Source: Paenibacillus auburnensis
GTDB lineage: Bacteria; Bacillota; Bacilli; Paenibacillales; Paenibacillaceae
Assembly (NCBI RefSeq): GCF_927798115.1
Contig: NZ_CAKMMG010000001.1
Coordinates: 2,541,399-2,605,398, forward strand
Reading direction: 5' to 3'
DNA: 64,000 bases
Shown one piece after another: positions 52,338 through 61,069 of the stretch. Under the pieces are notes generated by a model. The model saw only the letters and a program-made list of their open reading frames with translations. It had not been told where the DNA came from and made no database searches. Both the position numbers and the translations under genes were made by a program. Every line of letters starts with the position of its first letter. The first letter of the stretch is position 1.

Positions 52338-53228
52338 ATGACAACCAAACTGTTTGCGCGGGACATCGGACTTGAACCCGGCTTCACCTTCAGAATCCAG
52401 AAGTGTCCGCTGACCCATGATTACTACGTCCATAGCCATGACTTCTCCGAGCTCGTCGTCATTTTGTCGGGAAACGCGGTACATATTATCGAGGGGAGGG
52501 AGTATCCGGTTAGCGCCGGCCAGGTTTTTCTAATCCATAGCAATGTTTCCCACGGTTACAAGAATGTCGACGGCATCGAATATGTTAACGTGATGTTCCA
52601 GCCCGAGCAGCTGCTGCAGCAGTCCGAGCTTAGGCTGATGCCGGGCTTTCAGGCGCTGTTCTATATCGAGCCTTTCTACCGGAAGGAGATGTACTTCAAA
52701 GGCATGCTCACCCTTGACGACGTGCAGCTCCGGGAGGCTACCCGTCTGCTGGACTGTATTCTGGGAGAGCATGAACAACAGCAGGAAGGGTACAGGCTAA
52801 TGATCCGTACCTATTTCACCGCACTCGTTGGCATGCTGTCACGGTATTATCAGAACAGCAGCGGACGGGAGGATAACAAAGCGCTGCGGATCGGTGAGAC
52901 GGTTACCTATATCGAAGAGCATTTTCTGCAGCCGATCACTCTGCAGTCCATGGCAGATATGGCCTACATGTCAACCCGCCAGTTCCTGAGGGTCTTCACC
53001 CGCAATTATCAGACCACCCCGATGGATTATGTCATCCGCAAGCGCCTGGATTATTCCTGCACGCTGCTGCGGAGCCTGGACCTCACCATATCCCAGGTGG
53101 CCATGGACAGCGGCTTCCACGACCAGAACTATTACTCCCGCCAGTTCCGCAAAGTATTTAACTGCACACCAAGCGAATACCGCGAGAGGATACGGGACTC
53201 CGGGCAGGCAACCCCAGTCAATCCTTGA
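52338..53228 (+). CDS. AraC-family regulator (RhaS/RhaR-like)
   Basis: A 296-residue regulator from the second ATG (MTTKLFARD); another ATG lies at 52332. N-terminal cupin domain with HDYYVHSHDFSELVVILSG and C-terminal double helix-turn-helix (about 190-290, ending YYSRQFRKVFNCTPSEYRE), like the rhamnose regulators of E. coli. No Shine-Dalgarno is seen and the -10 hexamer ends 6 bases before the second ATG, so translation may be leaderless. Divergent from the SGNH hydrolase gene and convergent with the next AraC gene, whose end overlaps its own by 11 bases. Confidence 0.9.
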   Translation: MTTKLFARDIGLEPGFTFRIQKCPLTHDYYVHSHDFSELVVILSGNAVHIIEGREYPVSAGQVFLIHSNVSHGYKNVDGIEYVNVMFQPEQLLQQSELRLMPGFQALFYIEPFYRKEMYFKGMLTLDDVQLREATRLLDCILGEHEQQQEGYRLMIRTYFTALVGMLSRYYQNSSGREDNKALRIGETVTYIEEHFLQPITLQSMADMAYMSTRQFLRVFTRNYQTTPMDYVIRKRLDYSCTLLRSLDLTISQVAMDSGFHDQNYYSRQFRKVFNCTPSEYRERIRDSGQATPVNP

Positions 53229-54126
53229 ACGCCTCCGTACCGGCGGCTGTCTCATCCTTCTGGCGCAGCCGCCGCCGGTACGCTCCGGGGGTTACGCCAA
53301 ACCTCGCACGGAACAGACGCGTCATGTAATTGGTATCTTGAATGCCTACCCGTTCGGCAATTTCGGAAATACCCAGCACCGTACCGCTAAGCAGTTTTTT
53401 GGCTTCTTCCAGACGCAGGTGCAGCACGTACTGCAGCGGCGTTGTGCCGATATGCTGTTTCATGCACCTCGTTATATAATCTGCCTGGAAATGCAGCTCC
53501 TCCTCGAGTCCTGCGAGATTAAACGGCTGCCTCCAGTGAATGTCCAGATAGCTTGCTGCTGCCCGGGCCAGCCGTACCGTAGGCTCTGGCAGAGCAGTCC
53601 GCGCGCATTCCGCCTGAAGCAGAGCCATTAGCCCGGCCAGCAGCAGATGAAGCCGGAGTGCATTTTCCGCGTTCAGCCGGCTGTGAATCTCGTTCATCTC
53701 ATGCAGAATCGGCTCCAGTGCCTCTACATCGACTGCTGCGAATTTCGGCATGTACAGACGCTGCTGTCCAGAAGGCTCTTCATCCTCTACCGTTCCTTTA
53801 GCTAGCAGCGACGGCCAGGGGATATCCTCCTGACGGATATAAGCCGGCTTACACGCATGGATGAAGTGTACCCAGTAAATCTCCGTATCCTCTGCGCAGG
53901 CCCTATGCCCGACATGTGGCTGCCCCGCCTCCAGTACCAGCAGCTTGCCCGGACCAACCTCGTATTCCTTATCTTGTTCTGTCATATAGAGCGTTCCCCG
54001 CTTCACCAGCAGCAGATCGTACACTGCGAAGGTGCGGGCGAAATGCCGGTCTCCCGGCGACCAGACGGCATGTCCCACCGTGACGAACTGCGGCAGCGGC
54101 GGGATGGCGAATTCCAGGCACAGCAC
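53218..54126 (-). CDS. AraC-family transcriptional regulator
   Basis: A 302-residue regulator with a cupin sensor (GTLYMTEQDKEYEVGPGKLLVLEAGQPH split over 26 residues) and a C-terminal double helix-turn-helix (about 190-288, NYMTRLFRARFGVTPGAYRRR). GTG start with GGAGAG 7 bases upstream. Divergent from the putative fucosidase gene; direct repeats of TCAAAGTC in the shared promoter region are candidate binding sites. Its 3' end overlaps the convergent AraC gene by 11 bases. Confidence 0.92.
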   Translation of the reverse strand: MLCLEFAIPPLPQFVTVGHAVWSPGDRHFARTFAVYDLLLVKRGTLYMTEQDKEYEVGPGKLLVLEAGQPHVGHRACAEDTEIYWVHFIHACKPAYIRQEDIPWPSLLAKGTVEDEEPSGQQRLYMPKFAAVDVEALEPILHEMNEIHSRLNAENALRLHLLLAGLMALLQAECARTALPEPTVRLARAAASYLDIHWRQPFNLAGLEEELHFQADYITRCMKQHIGTTPLQYVLHLRLEEAKKLLSGTVLGISEIAERVGIQDTNYMTRLFRARFGVTPGAYRRRLRQKDETAAGTEAFKD

Positions 54127-54141
54127 CGTATATCTCTCCTG

Positions 54142-54170
54142 TCAAAGTCGATTTTGTGCTATTCAAAGTC
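54142..54170. promoter_or_regulatory. Direct repeats, probable AraC-type operator
   Basis: TCAAAGTC at 54142-54149 and again at 54163-54170: 21 bases start to start, two helical turns, the usual spacing for AraC-type monomers on one face. The second repeat abuts a TATATT -10 candidate (54171-54176) for the rightward fucosidase gene. Confidence 0.65.
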
Positions 54171-54257
54171 TATATTATCACTGGCTGCCCTGGCAGAAAA
54201 GAGGTACATTGACTGGGAATCCGCTTTACATCCAACCATATAAGGGGCTGTTTATCG

Positions 54258-56243
54258 ATGCGTTTTCGTCAGGTTCACCTCGACTTCCATACTTCCGAAG
54301 CCATTCCCGGCATTGGACAGGAATTCTCCAAAACCCAGTTTCAAGCCATGCTGCGTGCCGGACATGTAGATTCAATCACCGTGTTCTCCAAGTGCCATCA
54401 CGGCTGGGCTTATCATCCCAGTGAAGCCAATGAAATGCATCCGCAACTCTCCTTTGACCTGCTGGGGGAAATGATCACGGCGGCTCACGAGATCGGGGTC
54501 CGGACACCGGTATATTTGTCGGCTGGTCTTGATGAGAAGCTGGCGCGCCGCCATCCCGAGTGGCTGATCCGCGATGCAGAAGACCGGACACGCTGGGTGA
54601 AGGACTTTATGACGCCGGGTTACCATGAGTTTTGCCTGGGCACGCCCTATCTGGACATTTTGCTGGCCCAAATCCATGAGGTCGTCTCCAGGTACGATGC
54701 AGACGGCATCTTTCTCGACATCGTCGGCGCCCGCAAATGCCGCTGCCAGTATTGTGTAGCCGCACTTCGGGCAGACGGCCAAGACCCCCGCGACGAGACA
54801 TCCGTAGTTGCCTTGGGCGAAGCGACTTATCTGAACTATGCACGCCGCGTTCGGGAGACCATCGACGCCGTGAAGCCCGGTCTTCCGGTCTATCACAACA
54901 ACGGTCATCAGCAGCGGGGCCGCCGTGATCTCGTCCATGTCAACAGCCATCTTGAACTGGAATCGCTTCCGACCGGAGGCTGGGGCTACGATCACTTCCC
55001 GCTGTCGGCACGGTACGCCCAGCCCCTGGGCATGGAATTTCTCGGCATGACCGGCAAATTCCATACGTCGTGGGGTGAATTCGGCGGTTACAAGCATCCG
55101 AACGCACTGCGGTTCGAAGCCGCACTCAGTCTCGCCCACGGCGCCAAATGCTCCATCGGCGACCAGCTTCACCCCTCAGGCCTGATGGACGAAGCCACCT
55201 ATGCCCTGATTGGAGCTGCCTACGCCGAGGTAGAGGCGAAGGAGCCTTGGTGCAGCGGAGTCGAATCGGTTGCCGACATCGCGGTCCTGTCCCTGGAAGC
55301 GGCGCGTGAAGCCTGTCCCGGCGGTCACGCATTGAAGGGGCAGCGCAATCTGGCCGATGCCGGTGTCGTGCGCATGCTGACTGAAGGCCACTTCCTGTTC
55401 GACATCGTGGATATGTCCAGCGATTTTTCAGCTTACAAGGTGCTGATTCTGCCTGACGAGGTGCCGGTATGGCCGGAATTTGCCGGTGCTATAGAAGCCT
55501 TTACAGCAGGAGGCGGCAAGGTGCTGGCCACGGGGCGTTCGGGCTTGAACACGTCCGGGGATGCTTTTGCGCTGAACCTCGGAGTCAACTGGCTGGGAGT
55601 TAATCCATACCGGCCAGCTTATTTCCGTCCGCACTTCACGCCCGGTGCCCTGCTGCCGGCCTCCTATGTGATGTATGGCGAGGGCCAGCTAGTGGAACTT
55701 AACGGCGGTCATTCACTGGGCCACTTGGAGAATCCGTATTTCAACCGTGATGTCTTCACCTTTTGTTCCCATCAGCACACACCCGGTGCCAGAGAGGACA
55801 ATGGTCCAGGCATGGTCGAAAGTGAAGACGGAATCTATATCGCCTGGGAGGTGTTCAGCGATTATGCGGATGGCGGGCATCTCATCCTGAAGGAGATGGT
55901 GCTCCATGCCCTGTCCCGGCTGCTTCCTCAGCCTGCCCTGACTACCAGTCTGCCGGCCCGGGGAATAACGACACTGCAGTACCAGCAGGCAGAGCGGCGC
56001 TATGTGCACCATCTGCTCTATGCCGCCCCCGTACTCAAGGGCCGCATTGAAGTCATCGAAGACATCGTGCCGCTGCGGGACATTTCCGTCAGCCTGCGTC
56101 TCCCGACCGCTGCCCCCGTCCAGCGTGTCTATCTTGCCCCGTCGATGGTAGAGCTGCCGTTTACGGCAGGCCAGGAGGGTGAGCTCTCTTATACGGTTCC
56201 ATACCTGGAGAATCACCAGATGGCAGTGATAGAGCTGGCGTAG
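54258..56243 (+). CDS. Putative GH151-type alpha-L-fucosidase (GHL6-like)
   Basis: A 661-residue cytoplasmic protein: an N-terminal TIM-barrel of the hypothetical glycosyl hydrolase 6 type (about 1-330, with DGIFLDIVG and a CRCQYC segment typical of these barrels), then a beta-galactosidase trimerisation-like domain (about 340-540, YKVLILPDEVPV and GGGKVLATGRSG) and a C-terminal beta-domain. GH151 alpha-L-fucosidases, including one from Paenibacillus thiaminolyticus, have this layout. Its place beside a fucose operon supports fucosidase activity. AAGGGG lies 9 bases before the ATG. I cannot confirm catalytic residues by eye, and a GH42-like role is the alternative. Confidence 0.68.
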   Translation: MRFRQVHLDFHTSEAIPGIGQEFSKTQFQAMLRAGHVDSITVFSKCHHGWAYHPSEANEMHPQLSFDLLGEMITAAHEIGVRTPVYLSAGLDEKLARRHPEWLIRDAEDRTRWVKDFMTPGYHEFCLGTPYLDILLAQIHEVVSRYDADGIFLDIVGARKCRCQYCVAALRADGQDPRDETSVVALGEATYLNYARRVRETIDAVKPGLPVYHNNGHQQRGRRDLVHVNSHLELESLPTGGWGYDHFPLSARYAQPLGMEFLGMTGKFHTSWGEFGGYKHPNALRFEAALSLAHGAKCSIGDQLHPSGLMDEATYALIGAAYAEVEAKEPWCSGVESVADIAVLSLEAAREACPGGHALKGQRNLADAGVVRMLTEGHFLFDIVDMSSDFSAYKVLILPDEVPVWPEFAGAIEAFTAGGGKVLATGRSGLNTSGDAFALNLGVNWLGVNPYRPAYFRPHFTPGALLPASYVMYGEGQLVELNGGHSLGHLENPYFNRDVFTFCSHQHTPGAREDNGPGMVESEDGIYIAWEVFSDYADGGHLILKEMVLHALSRLLPQPALTTSLPARGITTLQYQQAERRYVHHLLYAAPVLKGRIEVIEDIVPLRDISVSLRLPTAAPVQRVYLAPSMVELPFTAGQEGELSYTVPYLENHQMAVIELA

Positions 56244-56279
56244 CCAAAAATGCTTCAGGTAAGCCGCACATTTTTATTT

Positions 56280-56328
56280 AAAAAGGGACGTCGCAGCAGC
56301 CTCCGGCTTCTGTAACCTCCCTTTTTTT
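56280..56328. terminator. Bidirectional terminator between fucosidase and fuc operon
   Basis: AAAAAGGGA pairs with TCCCTTTTT; inside, CAG-AGCC pairs with GGCT-CTG. A T run flanks both sides, serving the plus gene and the minus operon. Confidence 0.85.
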
Positions 56329-56392
56329 AATCCGCTATCCGCGTGTTAATCCCTTTTTCCTAGACATCCCTGCTGCTTGCCCAAAATAATCC

Positions 56393-56833
56393 TCAGTTAT
56401 TGTCCTCCGGTTTGATAACACCCTTTTTGATAATTATATTCCCATATAAGGCCTCTTCACCCGTAATTACAATGGCATAGCTCTGCCTGGAGCGGGTATA
56501 AAACGCAAAGCGTTCCTCGTATCCGATGGTTGCCGCCTCATCATGCTTGGCGATAATGTCTTCATAGGTAGACCAGATCACCGGTACCGTCTTGTCTCCT
56601 TCAACCACAGCCATGAACGCCGCCTGATGCTCCGCATAATGATCCAGGGGAAGCAGCTCAAGGATCGCATCAAGCAGCCGTGGAATCCCGATGCCATCAT
56701 ATCTCAACACTCTTGGATGCAGTGCATGCCCCGGATAATTGGCATCCGCCAGCACAAGCTCATCCCCATGGCCCATCTCCATCAGTACACGAACCAGTTC
56801 GGGAGACAGGAGCTTTGGTATTTTCTTCAGCAT
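56393..56833 (-). CDS. fucU: L-fucose mutarotase (FucU/RbsD family)
   Basis: A 146-residue cytoplasmic enzyme that interconverts alpha and beta L-fucose. It starts MLKKIPKLLSPELVRVLMEMGHGDELVLADANYPG in effect, with the family His in GHGDEL and the C-terminal YGNIIIKKGVI block. AGGAGG stands 7 bases from the ATG. Last gene of the fuc operon, 21 bases after fucA. Length matches FucU (about 140) rather than the slightly shorter RbsD. Confidence 0.93.
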   Translation of the reverse strand: MLKKIPKLLSPELVRVLMEMGHGDELVLADANYPGHALHPRVLRYDGIGIPRLLDAILELLPLDHYAEHQAAFMAVVEGDKTVPVIWSTYEDIIAKHDEAATIGYEERFAFYTRSRQSYAIVITGEEALYGNIIIKKGVIKPEDNN

Positions 56834-56854
56834 ATTGTTCCTCCTGGAGCCGGG

Positions 56855-57505
56855 CTACATTCCATAGAATGACCTTAAAGCAACAAGCTCATCAATACGG
56901 TTCTGGGGCAATTCACGTTCACCATTAATCATCCGTGTAATAAACGTCAGCTTAGCTGTATATTCGAGCCTTTCCATGTTCAGATAGGCGCTCATTACAT
57001 CCTTGCCCCAGGTCAGTGCACCGTGACTCTCCAGAAGGACTGCTGTTTTCTTGCCCAGAAAAGGAATTAGCGAATCAGGAATCTCTTCTGTCGAAGGTGT
57101 CCCATACTCTGCCAGTGGAATATCCCCCATGGCAATCACAGACTCTGGCATCATCATCTTGTCCAGGCTTTCTCCTTTGATCGCAAATGCAGTTGCATAT
57201 GGAGGATGCGCATGAACTACACCTTTCATCTCAGGCAGCTCGTTATAAATTTTAAGGTGCATTTTCACTTCAGTAGACGGACGGTAGCCTTCCGCGGCTT
57301 CAAGAATCTCCCCCTGAAGATTAACCTTTACGAGCATATGCGGCTTTAAGTACCCTTTGCTTACTCCGGTCGGTGAAGTAAGAATCTCTGTTTCCGATAG
57401 GCGAGCAGAAATATTGCCGTCATTAGCGGCTATAAAATCCTTGTTAAACAGGTTTCTGCCTATATCACAAATTAGCAGCCGCAGTTCCTCTTCAGTATGA
57501 TTCAT
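56855..57505 (-). CDS. fucA: L-fuculose-1-phosphate aldolase
   Basis: A 216-residue class II aldolase/adducin-fold enzyme that splits L-fuculose 1-phosphate to dihydroxyacetone phosphate and L-lactaldehyde. Zinc ligands: two His in VHAHPPYA and one in LLESHGALTWG; catalytic Glu in MMPES. NDGNISAR and TSPTGVSKG bind phosphate. AAAGGAG precedes the ATG by 8 bases. Third gene of the operon. RhaD-type substrate is a less likely alternative, given fucI and fucU alongside. Confidence 0.93.
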   Translation of the reverse strand: MNHTEEELRLLICDIGRNLFNKDFIAANDGNISARLSETEILTSPTGVSKGYLKPHMLVKVNLQGEILEAAEGYRPSTEVKMHLKIYNELPEMKGVVHAHPPYATAFAIKGESLDKMMMPESVIAMGDIPLAEYGTPSTEEIPDSLIPFLGKKTAVLLESHGALTWGKDVMSAYLNMERLEYTAKLTFITRMINGERELPQNRIDELVALRSFYGM

Positions 57506-57534
57506 TGGTTACTCTCCTTTATTTAGTGGATGAT

Positions 57535-58971
57535 TTATAAAGCCGGATAATAACTGGAAAGCGTACAGGAACGGGCCACAAGATCTCTGACCTCAGCCTT
57601 CTGGACGGCTCCCAAGGCCGTTAATTGAACCGCAATATTCCCGATCGCACTCGCTTCTACAGGTCCGGCGACAATTTCCTTGCCGGTAGCATCTGCCGTA
57701 AGCTGGCATAGAAGTACATTCTGGATTCCTCCGCCGACCATATGAATTCTGCGGATGATCTGTCCGCTTAGCGCTTCCAGTTCTTTAACTGTCTCTGCGT
57801 ATGAGAAGGCCAGACTATTCAGAATCGTTAGAATGATCTCTGCCTTTGTCCGCGGCGGCGTCTGTCCGGTCCGGGTACAATACGCTTCTATCCGTCCCGG
57901 CATATCGCCTGGTGTGCTGAAGAGATCATCATTGGGATCAATGACCGGTGCAGCATACGCTGTCCTATGAACACTTTGGGCAAGCATGGCAGCCTCATGA
58001 TGAGACACCGGTTCACCCGCTTCCGCCCAGCCCCGCTGCGTTTCCTGCAAAATCCATAGCCCAGTAATATTCTTCAGCAGACGATTGCTGCTGCCATAGC
58101 AGCTTTCATTCGTAAACCCGTATTCACGGGCCAGATCCGTAATGACCGGCTGCTCCGTCTCCATTCCCACCAGGGACCATGTTCCACAGCTGATAAATGC
58201 AGCATCTGCTTTGGATATATAAGGAATCGAGGCCACCGCAGAAGCCGTGTCATGTGAAGCTCCAGCTATAACCTTGATGGGGCCTATGCCAAGTTCTTCC
58301 TGCAAGGCAGGCAGTACAGAGCCGATAACCGTGCCAGCCGGAACCAGAGCAGGAATCAGTTCAACCGGGAGACCCAGCTTGTTCAGTACCTCCAGTGAAG
58401 GTCCAGTTTCCCCTGCGGCCAGCAGGCCGCTTGTACTCCAAATCGTCTGCTCCGCCACACCAACACCCGAGAACAGGTAATGGAACAAGTCAGGCATCAT
58501 CAGCATTTTGTCCGCAGTCTCTCTTAGCCAAGGACTGATACGCAGATCGGCAAATAGCTGATATACTGTATTGATTCTGGCTGACTGGTTACCTGTTAAC
58601 CGAAACTGTTCTTCCGGCGGCAATAAGGAGTCCAGGATACCCGCACTGTCAGCTGTTCTCTGATCCCTGTAATGGTGCGGCGAATACAGGAGCTGTCCTT
58701 GGCTGTCAATGAAGCCGTAATCGACCCCCCATGTATCTACACTCAAAGCCGTCAATGAACCCTGAGCCTTTGCAGCTTTCCGTATGCCCTGCTTCATTTC
58801 ATGAAAAATCCTCAGAACATCCCAGTACAAATGTCCGCCCGCCTGCACCGGCTGATTAGCAAAACGGTGAATTTCTTCCACATGAATACTCTCACCGTCA
58901 TACACGCCTAGCATTACCCTGCCGGAGCTTGCCCCCAGGTCCATCGCCAGCAAATTTATAGCCTCGTTCAT
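57535..58971 (-). CDS. Rhamnulokinase-type FGGY kinase, probably acting as L-fuculokinase
   Basis: A 478-residue FGGY carbohydrate kinase. The N-terminus LLAMDLGASSGRVMLG, LSVDTWGVDYGFID (catalytic Asp in the WGVD/GFID region), AGASHDTASAVASI, SCGTWSLVG and HMVGGGIQN are typical of rhamnulokinase RhaB. Its place between fucI and fucA indicates that it phosphorylates L-fuculose. ATG at 58971 with GCAGGTG about 10 bases upstream; the longer upstream frame re-reads the end of fucI. 28 bases separate it from fucI. No fucK of the E. coli type is seen in the window. Confidence 0.9.
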   Translation of the reverse strand: MNEAINLLAMDLGASSGRVMLGVYDGESIHVEEIHRFANQPVQAGGHLYWDVLRIFHEMKQGIRKAAKAQGSLTALSVDTWGVDYGFIDSQGQLLYSPHHYRDQRTADSAGILDSLLPPEEQFRLTGNQSARINTVYQLFADLRISPWLRETADKMLMMPDLFHYLFSGVGVAEQTIWSTSGLLAAGETGPSLEVLNKLGLPVELIPALVPAGTVIGSVLPALQEELGIGPIKVIAGASHDTASAVASIPYISKADAAFISCGTWSLVGMETEQPVITDLAREYGFTNESCYGSSNRLLKNITGLWILQETQRGWAEAGEPVSHHEAAMLAQSVHRTAYAAPVIDPNDDLFSTPGDMPGRIEAYCTRTGQTPPRTKAEIILTILNSLAFSYAETVKELEALSGQIIRRIHMVGGGIQNVLLCQLTADATGKEIVAGPVEASAIGNIAVQLTALGAVQKAEVRDLVARSCTLSSYYPAL

Positions 58972-58999
58972 ACTATCCGCACCTGCTTCATTTGAGGAT

Positions 59000-60766
59000 T
59001 TAATACATCGGCCCGAAGTTCCGGCAGGCTCTGTAATCTGCACTCTCCAGATCCTCTGTACCGAATAAAGACCATACCCGCGGTCTGAAAATACGTGACT
59101 CTTCCACATTGTGCATACTGACCGGGATCCGCAGGATAGAGGCAAGCGTTATCAGATCTGCGCCGATATGCCCGTAGCTTATAGCTCCATGGTTGGCTCC
59201 CCAATTGTTCATGACATCATAAACAGATTTGAATGAACCCTGATTCGTCAGCTTCGGAGCAAACCAGGTTGTTGGCCATGTCGGATCTGTCCGTTCATCC
59301 AGCGTCTTATGAACAGCCTCGGGCAATTCCACGGTGAACCCCTCTACAAGCTGAAGTACAGGACCGAGTCCCTTCACCAGGTTGAGACGGGCCATCGTAA
59401 CAGGCATTCCGCCTTTGGTCAGGTAATCCGTTGAGAAGCCTCCCCCCCGGAAGTATTCCTGCGATGCAGCGCGGAAACGGGTCTGTGCGATACATTTATC
59501 CGCTTCTTCATCCGTAATCTCCCAGAAGGGCTTAATCGCCGGCTTTCCGTCAATACTCTGCTCTCCTGTTCCATCGAGCGCCGCGGAGCCGGAGTTAATC
59601 AGATGCAACAGCCCGTTTGCCGCGTCTCCCTCCAGCATATATCCGGTTACACGCTCAACAGCGGCAGGGCTCCAGTACGTGCGGACATCGGCGAAGATTT
59701 GCGCGGTGTTCGTGAGCAGATAATTGAACAGCATGGTAACACCATTCAAGCTGTCATTTTCAGTCGCCACAATGTACGGTGCGCGTCTGCCGTTCCAGTC
59801 AAAGGAGGAGTTCAGCAGAGTCTCCATGAAATCTCCGTTCGGAAAATGATCCGTCCAATGCCGCTGGCCCTGGAAGCCGCCGACAAGTGCGTTATGCCCG
59901 TTCGCCTCTTCCTCGAAGCCGAGCTCGGCCAGCTTAGGATTACCGACCATGAGATCGCGTGCAATGAGCGTCATTTTCACACATGTCTCCCATTGCTTTT
60001 CCTTTTCCTCATCGCTGATTTGCAGCTCCGGCGGGTTATTATCTGCTCCGATCCGGCAGTTCTCCTTGACCCAGGCCAGTGCGTGCTCAAATTCTGCTTG
60101 ATCATAGATTTCTTCCTCAAAACGGCGGACAAATTCAGACATATCCACATACTCGTTGCGCATGCCCAGATATTCCTGGAAAAACTGCTCGTTAACAATC
60201 GAACCCGCGATCCCCATAGATACGGAGCCCATAGACAGATAGGATTTGCCCTTCATCAAGGCCGCCGCCAGAGCGGATTTGGCAAACTGCAGCAGCTTGG
60301 ACTGCACATCCGCCGGTATCTCTTCGCTGCCGGAATCCTGAACATCCTCACCATATATGCCGAAAGCCGGAATTCCCTTTTGTGCATAGGCAGACAATAC
60401 CGCAGCCAGATATACCGCACCCGGACGCTCGGTTCCATTAAATCCCCACACTGCATGTGGAATAGTAGCATCCATATCCATAGTTTCCGAACCATAACAC
60501 CAGCACGGGGTTACAGTAATAGACACTCCAACATTCTCACTTGCAAACTTCTGTGCGGCAGCCGCGGCTTCCTTAACACCGCCGATTGTAGAATCAGCGA
60601 TAACACACTCAACCTGAGAACCATCCGGATAAAAAAGCTTTTCTTCCAGAAATTTAGCCACACGCTGCGCCATGCCCATCGTTTGGACTTCCAGCGATTC
60701 GCGGACACCCCGTCTTCTGCCATCAATGGTGGGCCGGATACCAATCTTCGGATAATTTGTTGCCAC
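59000..60766 (-). CDS. fucI: L-fucose isomerase
   Basis: A 588-residue cytoplasmic Mn-dependent isomerase that converts L-fucose to L-fuculose. Length matches E. coli FucI (591). Family blocks include [51 protein letters not shown], the Glu-containing [25 protein letters not shown] region and [20 protein letters not shown] near the C-terminus. GTG start with GAGGAGG upstream. First gene of the operon, preceded by a clear promoter and a palindromic operator shared with the divergent DeoR-type gene. Confidence 0.96.
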   Translation of the reverse strand: MATNYPKIGIRPTIDGRRRGVRESLEVQTMGMAQRVAKFLEEKLFYPDGSQVECVIADSTIGGVKEAAAAAQKFASENVGVSITVTPCWCYGSETMDMDATIPHAVWGFNGTERPGAVYLAAVLSAYAQKGIPAFGIYGEDVQDSGSEEIPADVQSKLLQFAKSALAAALMKGKSYLSMGSVSMGIAGSIVNEQFFQEYLGMRNEYVDMSEFVRRFEEEIYDQAEFEHALAWVKENCRIGADNNPPELQISDEEKEKQWETCVKMTLIARDLMVGNPKLAELGFEEEANGHNALVGGFQGQRHWTDHFPNGDFMETLLNSSFDWNGRRAPYIVATENDSLNGVTMLFNYLLTNTAQIFADVRTYWSPAAVERVTGYMLEGDAANGLLHLINSGSAALDGTGEQSIDGKPAIKPFWEITDEEADKCIAQTRFRAASQEYFRGGGFSTDYLTKGGMPVTMARLNLVKGLGPVLQLVEGFTVELPEAVHKTLDERTDPTWPTTWFAPKLTNQGSFKSVYDVMNNWGANHGAISYGHIGADLITLASILRIPVSMHNVEESRIFRPRVWSLFGTEDLESADYRACRNFGPMY

Positions 60767-60888
60767 TGCTGTTCCTCCTCAAATTAAGTGGTTGAATACT
60801 TGCGGCAAATCCATTTAGAAATAAATCAATCCTGTGGATAAAGCGCTATCATTAATGTTTTGGAACTGATTAAATGAAGTTCATGTTA

Positions 60889-60917
60889 ATAATAGAATCG
60901 AAATTCAATGAAGTCAA
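60889..60917 (-). promoter_or_regulatory. Sigma-A promoter of the fuc operon
   Basis: Minus strand: TTGACT (60917-60912), 17-base spacer, TATTAT (60894-60889). Excellent match; about 115 bases of leader to the fucI start. Confidence 0.85.
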
Positions 60918-60921
60918 CAAC

Positions 60922-60954
60922 AAACCACATAATAATCTTATACTTTTGTGGTTT
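60922..60954. promoter_or_regulatory. Palindromic operator between fucI and its regulator
   Basis: AAACCACA and TGTGGTTT are perfect inverted 8-mers 17 bases apart, extended by imperfect CAACA/TTATTG. It lies directly upstream of the fuc -35, and could also affect the divergent gene. Candidate site for the DeoR-type regulator, or for CcpA-independent activation. Confidence 0.65.
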
Positions 60955-61009
60955 ATTGTGATATTAACAAAAAATAGTGTGGGGTTCATGAGGATTTCTG
61001 ACTATCTCT

Positions 61010-61037
61010 TTGTAAATTGTAGTACACTATGTATATT
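61010..61037 (+). promoter_or_regulatory. Probable promoter of the DeoR-type regulator
   Basis: TTGTAA, 16-base spacer, TATATT, about 33 bases before the ATG. Confidence 0.55.
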
Positions 61038-61069
61038 AAATGATTTTTTTAATTAAGGGTGGATAAGAC

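Larger units (their letters stand above)
60767..61069. other. Divergent regulatory region between fucI and the DeoR-type gene
   Basis: AT-rich control region of about 300 bases holding the fuc operon promoter, a palindromic operator and a likely promoter for the regulator gene (listed separately). No coding sequence seen. Confidence 0.85.

Noticed and set aside
59603..60787. 394-codon plus-strand frame opposite fucI
   Set aside because: Antisense shadow of the well-supported L-fucose isomerase gene.
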